Shown: piece after piece, positions 46,427 to 46,970 of the stretch | How positions within the stretch are numbered: the first letter of the stretch is position 1 | How the letters are laid out: each line of letters starts with the position of its first letter | Assembly: GCA_947506155.1 (NCBI GenBank) | Contig: CANNNV010000002.1 | Location: 1-46,970 of the forward strand | Direction of reading: 5' to 3' | DNA length: 46,970 nt | From: Methylococcaceae bacterium | GTDB lineage: Bacteria; Pseudomonadota; Gammaproteobacteria; Methylococcales; Methylomonadaceae | Made by a program: the position numbers and the translations under genes | Notes under the pieces: model-generated | Told to the model about the DNA's origin: nothing | Database searches by the model: none | The model's input: the letters and a program-made list of their open reading frames with translations, nothing else

Positions 46427-46849
46427 TCCCGTCGTTCAGGACGGGGATGTAAGCGGCTCAATTCTACTTGCTTCATAATACACGGCTTGTTAAAATCATC
46501 CATAGTTGCTATCAGAGGACGCTTTAGGCTCGCTATACGACGGCAATTTAGTTTTCAAAATAAAGACTTCAAGATCACTTTCAGCAAAAACCAAGCGATA
46601 GGTGGAAGTCTGACTACTCGATTAAATATAGTAAAATAACCGTCGGATAGACGGGGTTAGTCTGTGAAGTGAACGGTGCAGTAATGTCGTCAGCAGCAGA
46701 AACCAGTGAGCAGTGAGCAGTAGCGATATACTCACTCCTAGTAAAATAGCAATCCCCTTCCTTTAGGTGGAGGAGGATGTCAAGTATTGCGAGTTATCTA
46801 GGTGAACGGTTATCATAAGAAATGTCAATCACCCCGCCCTGAAGGACGG
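46427..46849 (+). repeat. Four related hairpin modules
   Basis: Hairpins at 46428-46445 (CCCGTC/GACGGG, loop GTTCAG), 46640-46654 (CCGTC/GACGG), 46754-46773 (imperfect, around CCTTTAGG) and 46834-46849 (imperfect, CCGCCCTGAAGGACGG). The first three are preceded by GTAAAAT within a few bases. Three are followed by GATGTAAG, GATGTCAAG or CTTGTAAAAG. The shared order suggests one module repeated at uneven spacing (about 80-210 nt). Confidence 0.6.
46704..46722 (+). repeat. Short CAGTGAG direct repeat
   Basis: Two tandem CAGTGAG units followed by CAGTAG, inside the element-like tail. Short enough to be chance. Confidence 0.5.
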
Positions 46850-46970
46850 AGCTTGTAAAAGCTAGGTTGACCAGACTAAGCGCTAACACAGTGCTACGAT
46901 TACAACGGGTCGTTAAGACTTACCAGCGAATGCTTCCTTAGTTCGCTGCTCTAAAAGGATCGGATCACGC

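Larger units (their letters stand above)
46402..46970. mobile_element. Gene-free tail with IS200/IS605 (TnpB-type) end-like modules
   Basis: No intact gene is present in 569 nt. Four related hairpin modules occur (next entry). On the minus strand, the frame through the last module ends QAPSFRAG then stop. This resembles the tail that TnpB-type frames often acquire when they read into the element end, but the frame upstream is broken by stops. I read this as decayed ends of IS200/IS605-family elements, perhaps with a fuller copy beyond the window. No transposase motif is visible. Confidence 0.4.

Overview
The window reads as a chromosome segment from a moderately AT-rich gammaproteobacterium. 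Supporting marks are the str-S10-spc-alpha ribosomal block in gammaproteobacterial order, kdsD-kdsC-lptC-lptA-lptB-rpoN-hpf-rapZ, lepA-lepB-rnc-era, and ratA-rnfH. The mix of class I fumarase, a HopJ-family protein, a type I secretion pair and pyrimidine heptamer repeats between genes makes me think of the methanotroph order Methylococcales. That placement is an inference; no methane-oxidation gene is present.

Layout. 1-13721: the 3' end of tuf, then an unbroken plus-strand ribosomal cluster (rpsJ to rplQ, with secY, rpmJ and rpoA), closed by a strong intrinsic terminator at 13842-13890. A good sigma-70 promoter inside it (10829-10857) probably starts the alpha operon. 14115-17629: a type I secretion ABC transporter with a degenerate peptidase-like domain, overlapping its HlyD-type adaptor. 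17793-20875 (minus): smpB, an isochorismatase-like hydrolase, a HopJ-family protein, an MnmC(o)-like FAD oxidoreductase and a YtqB/MnmM-like methyltransferase. 21020-24292 (plus): an NSS transporter, ratA, rnfH and a proline iminopeptidase. 24347-30435 (plus): Kdo synthesis, LPS transport, sigma-54, hibernation factor and rapZ. 30529-35546: class I fumarase (minus), an esterase, a corrinoid adenosyltransferase, a small membrane protein, a cold-shock/membrane protein and a DUF3530-like protein. 35677-42461 (plus): lepA, lepB, a DUF4845-like protein, rnc, era, an integral membrane acyltransferase-like protein where recO usually sits, and pdxJ. 42466-45357 (minus): a sigma-54 activator without a receiver domain, a TauE/SafE-like membrane protein, pyrF and a periplasmic rhodanese; then an AEC transporter (plus). 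46402-46970 has no gene but carries four related hairpin modules resembling IS200/IS605 (TnpB-type) element ends.

The most unusual signal is a set of 7-bp repeats of the form CCTTNNN in short intergenic gaps. They always lie on the coding strand of the downstream gene and usually directly before its start codon, where a Shine-Dalgarno would be expected. The extreme case is lepA-lepB, with 15 perfect CCTTGAA units, a 140-bp spacer and 8 more units. Shorter or degenerate versions precede rpoN, rapZ, the HopJ gene, the isochorismatase gene and the TauE/SafE gene. Most units contain TAA, TGA or TAG, and 7 is coprime to 3, so three identical stop-bearing units give stop codons in all three frames. 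A second point is the overlapping FAD oxidoreductase/methyltransferase pair, which could be a split version of bifunctional MnmC for tRNA wobble uridine modification.
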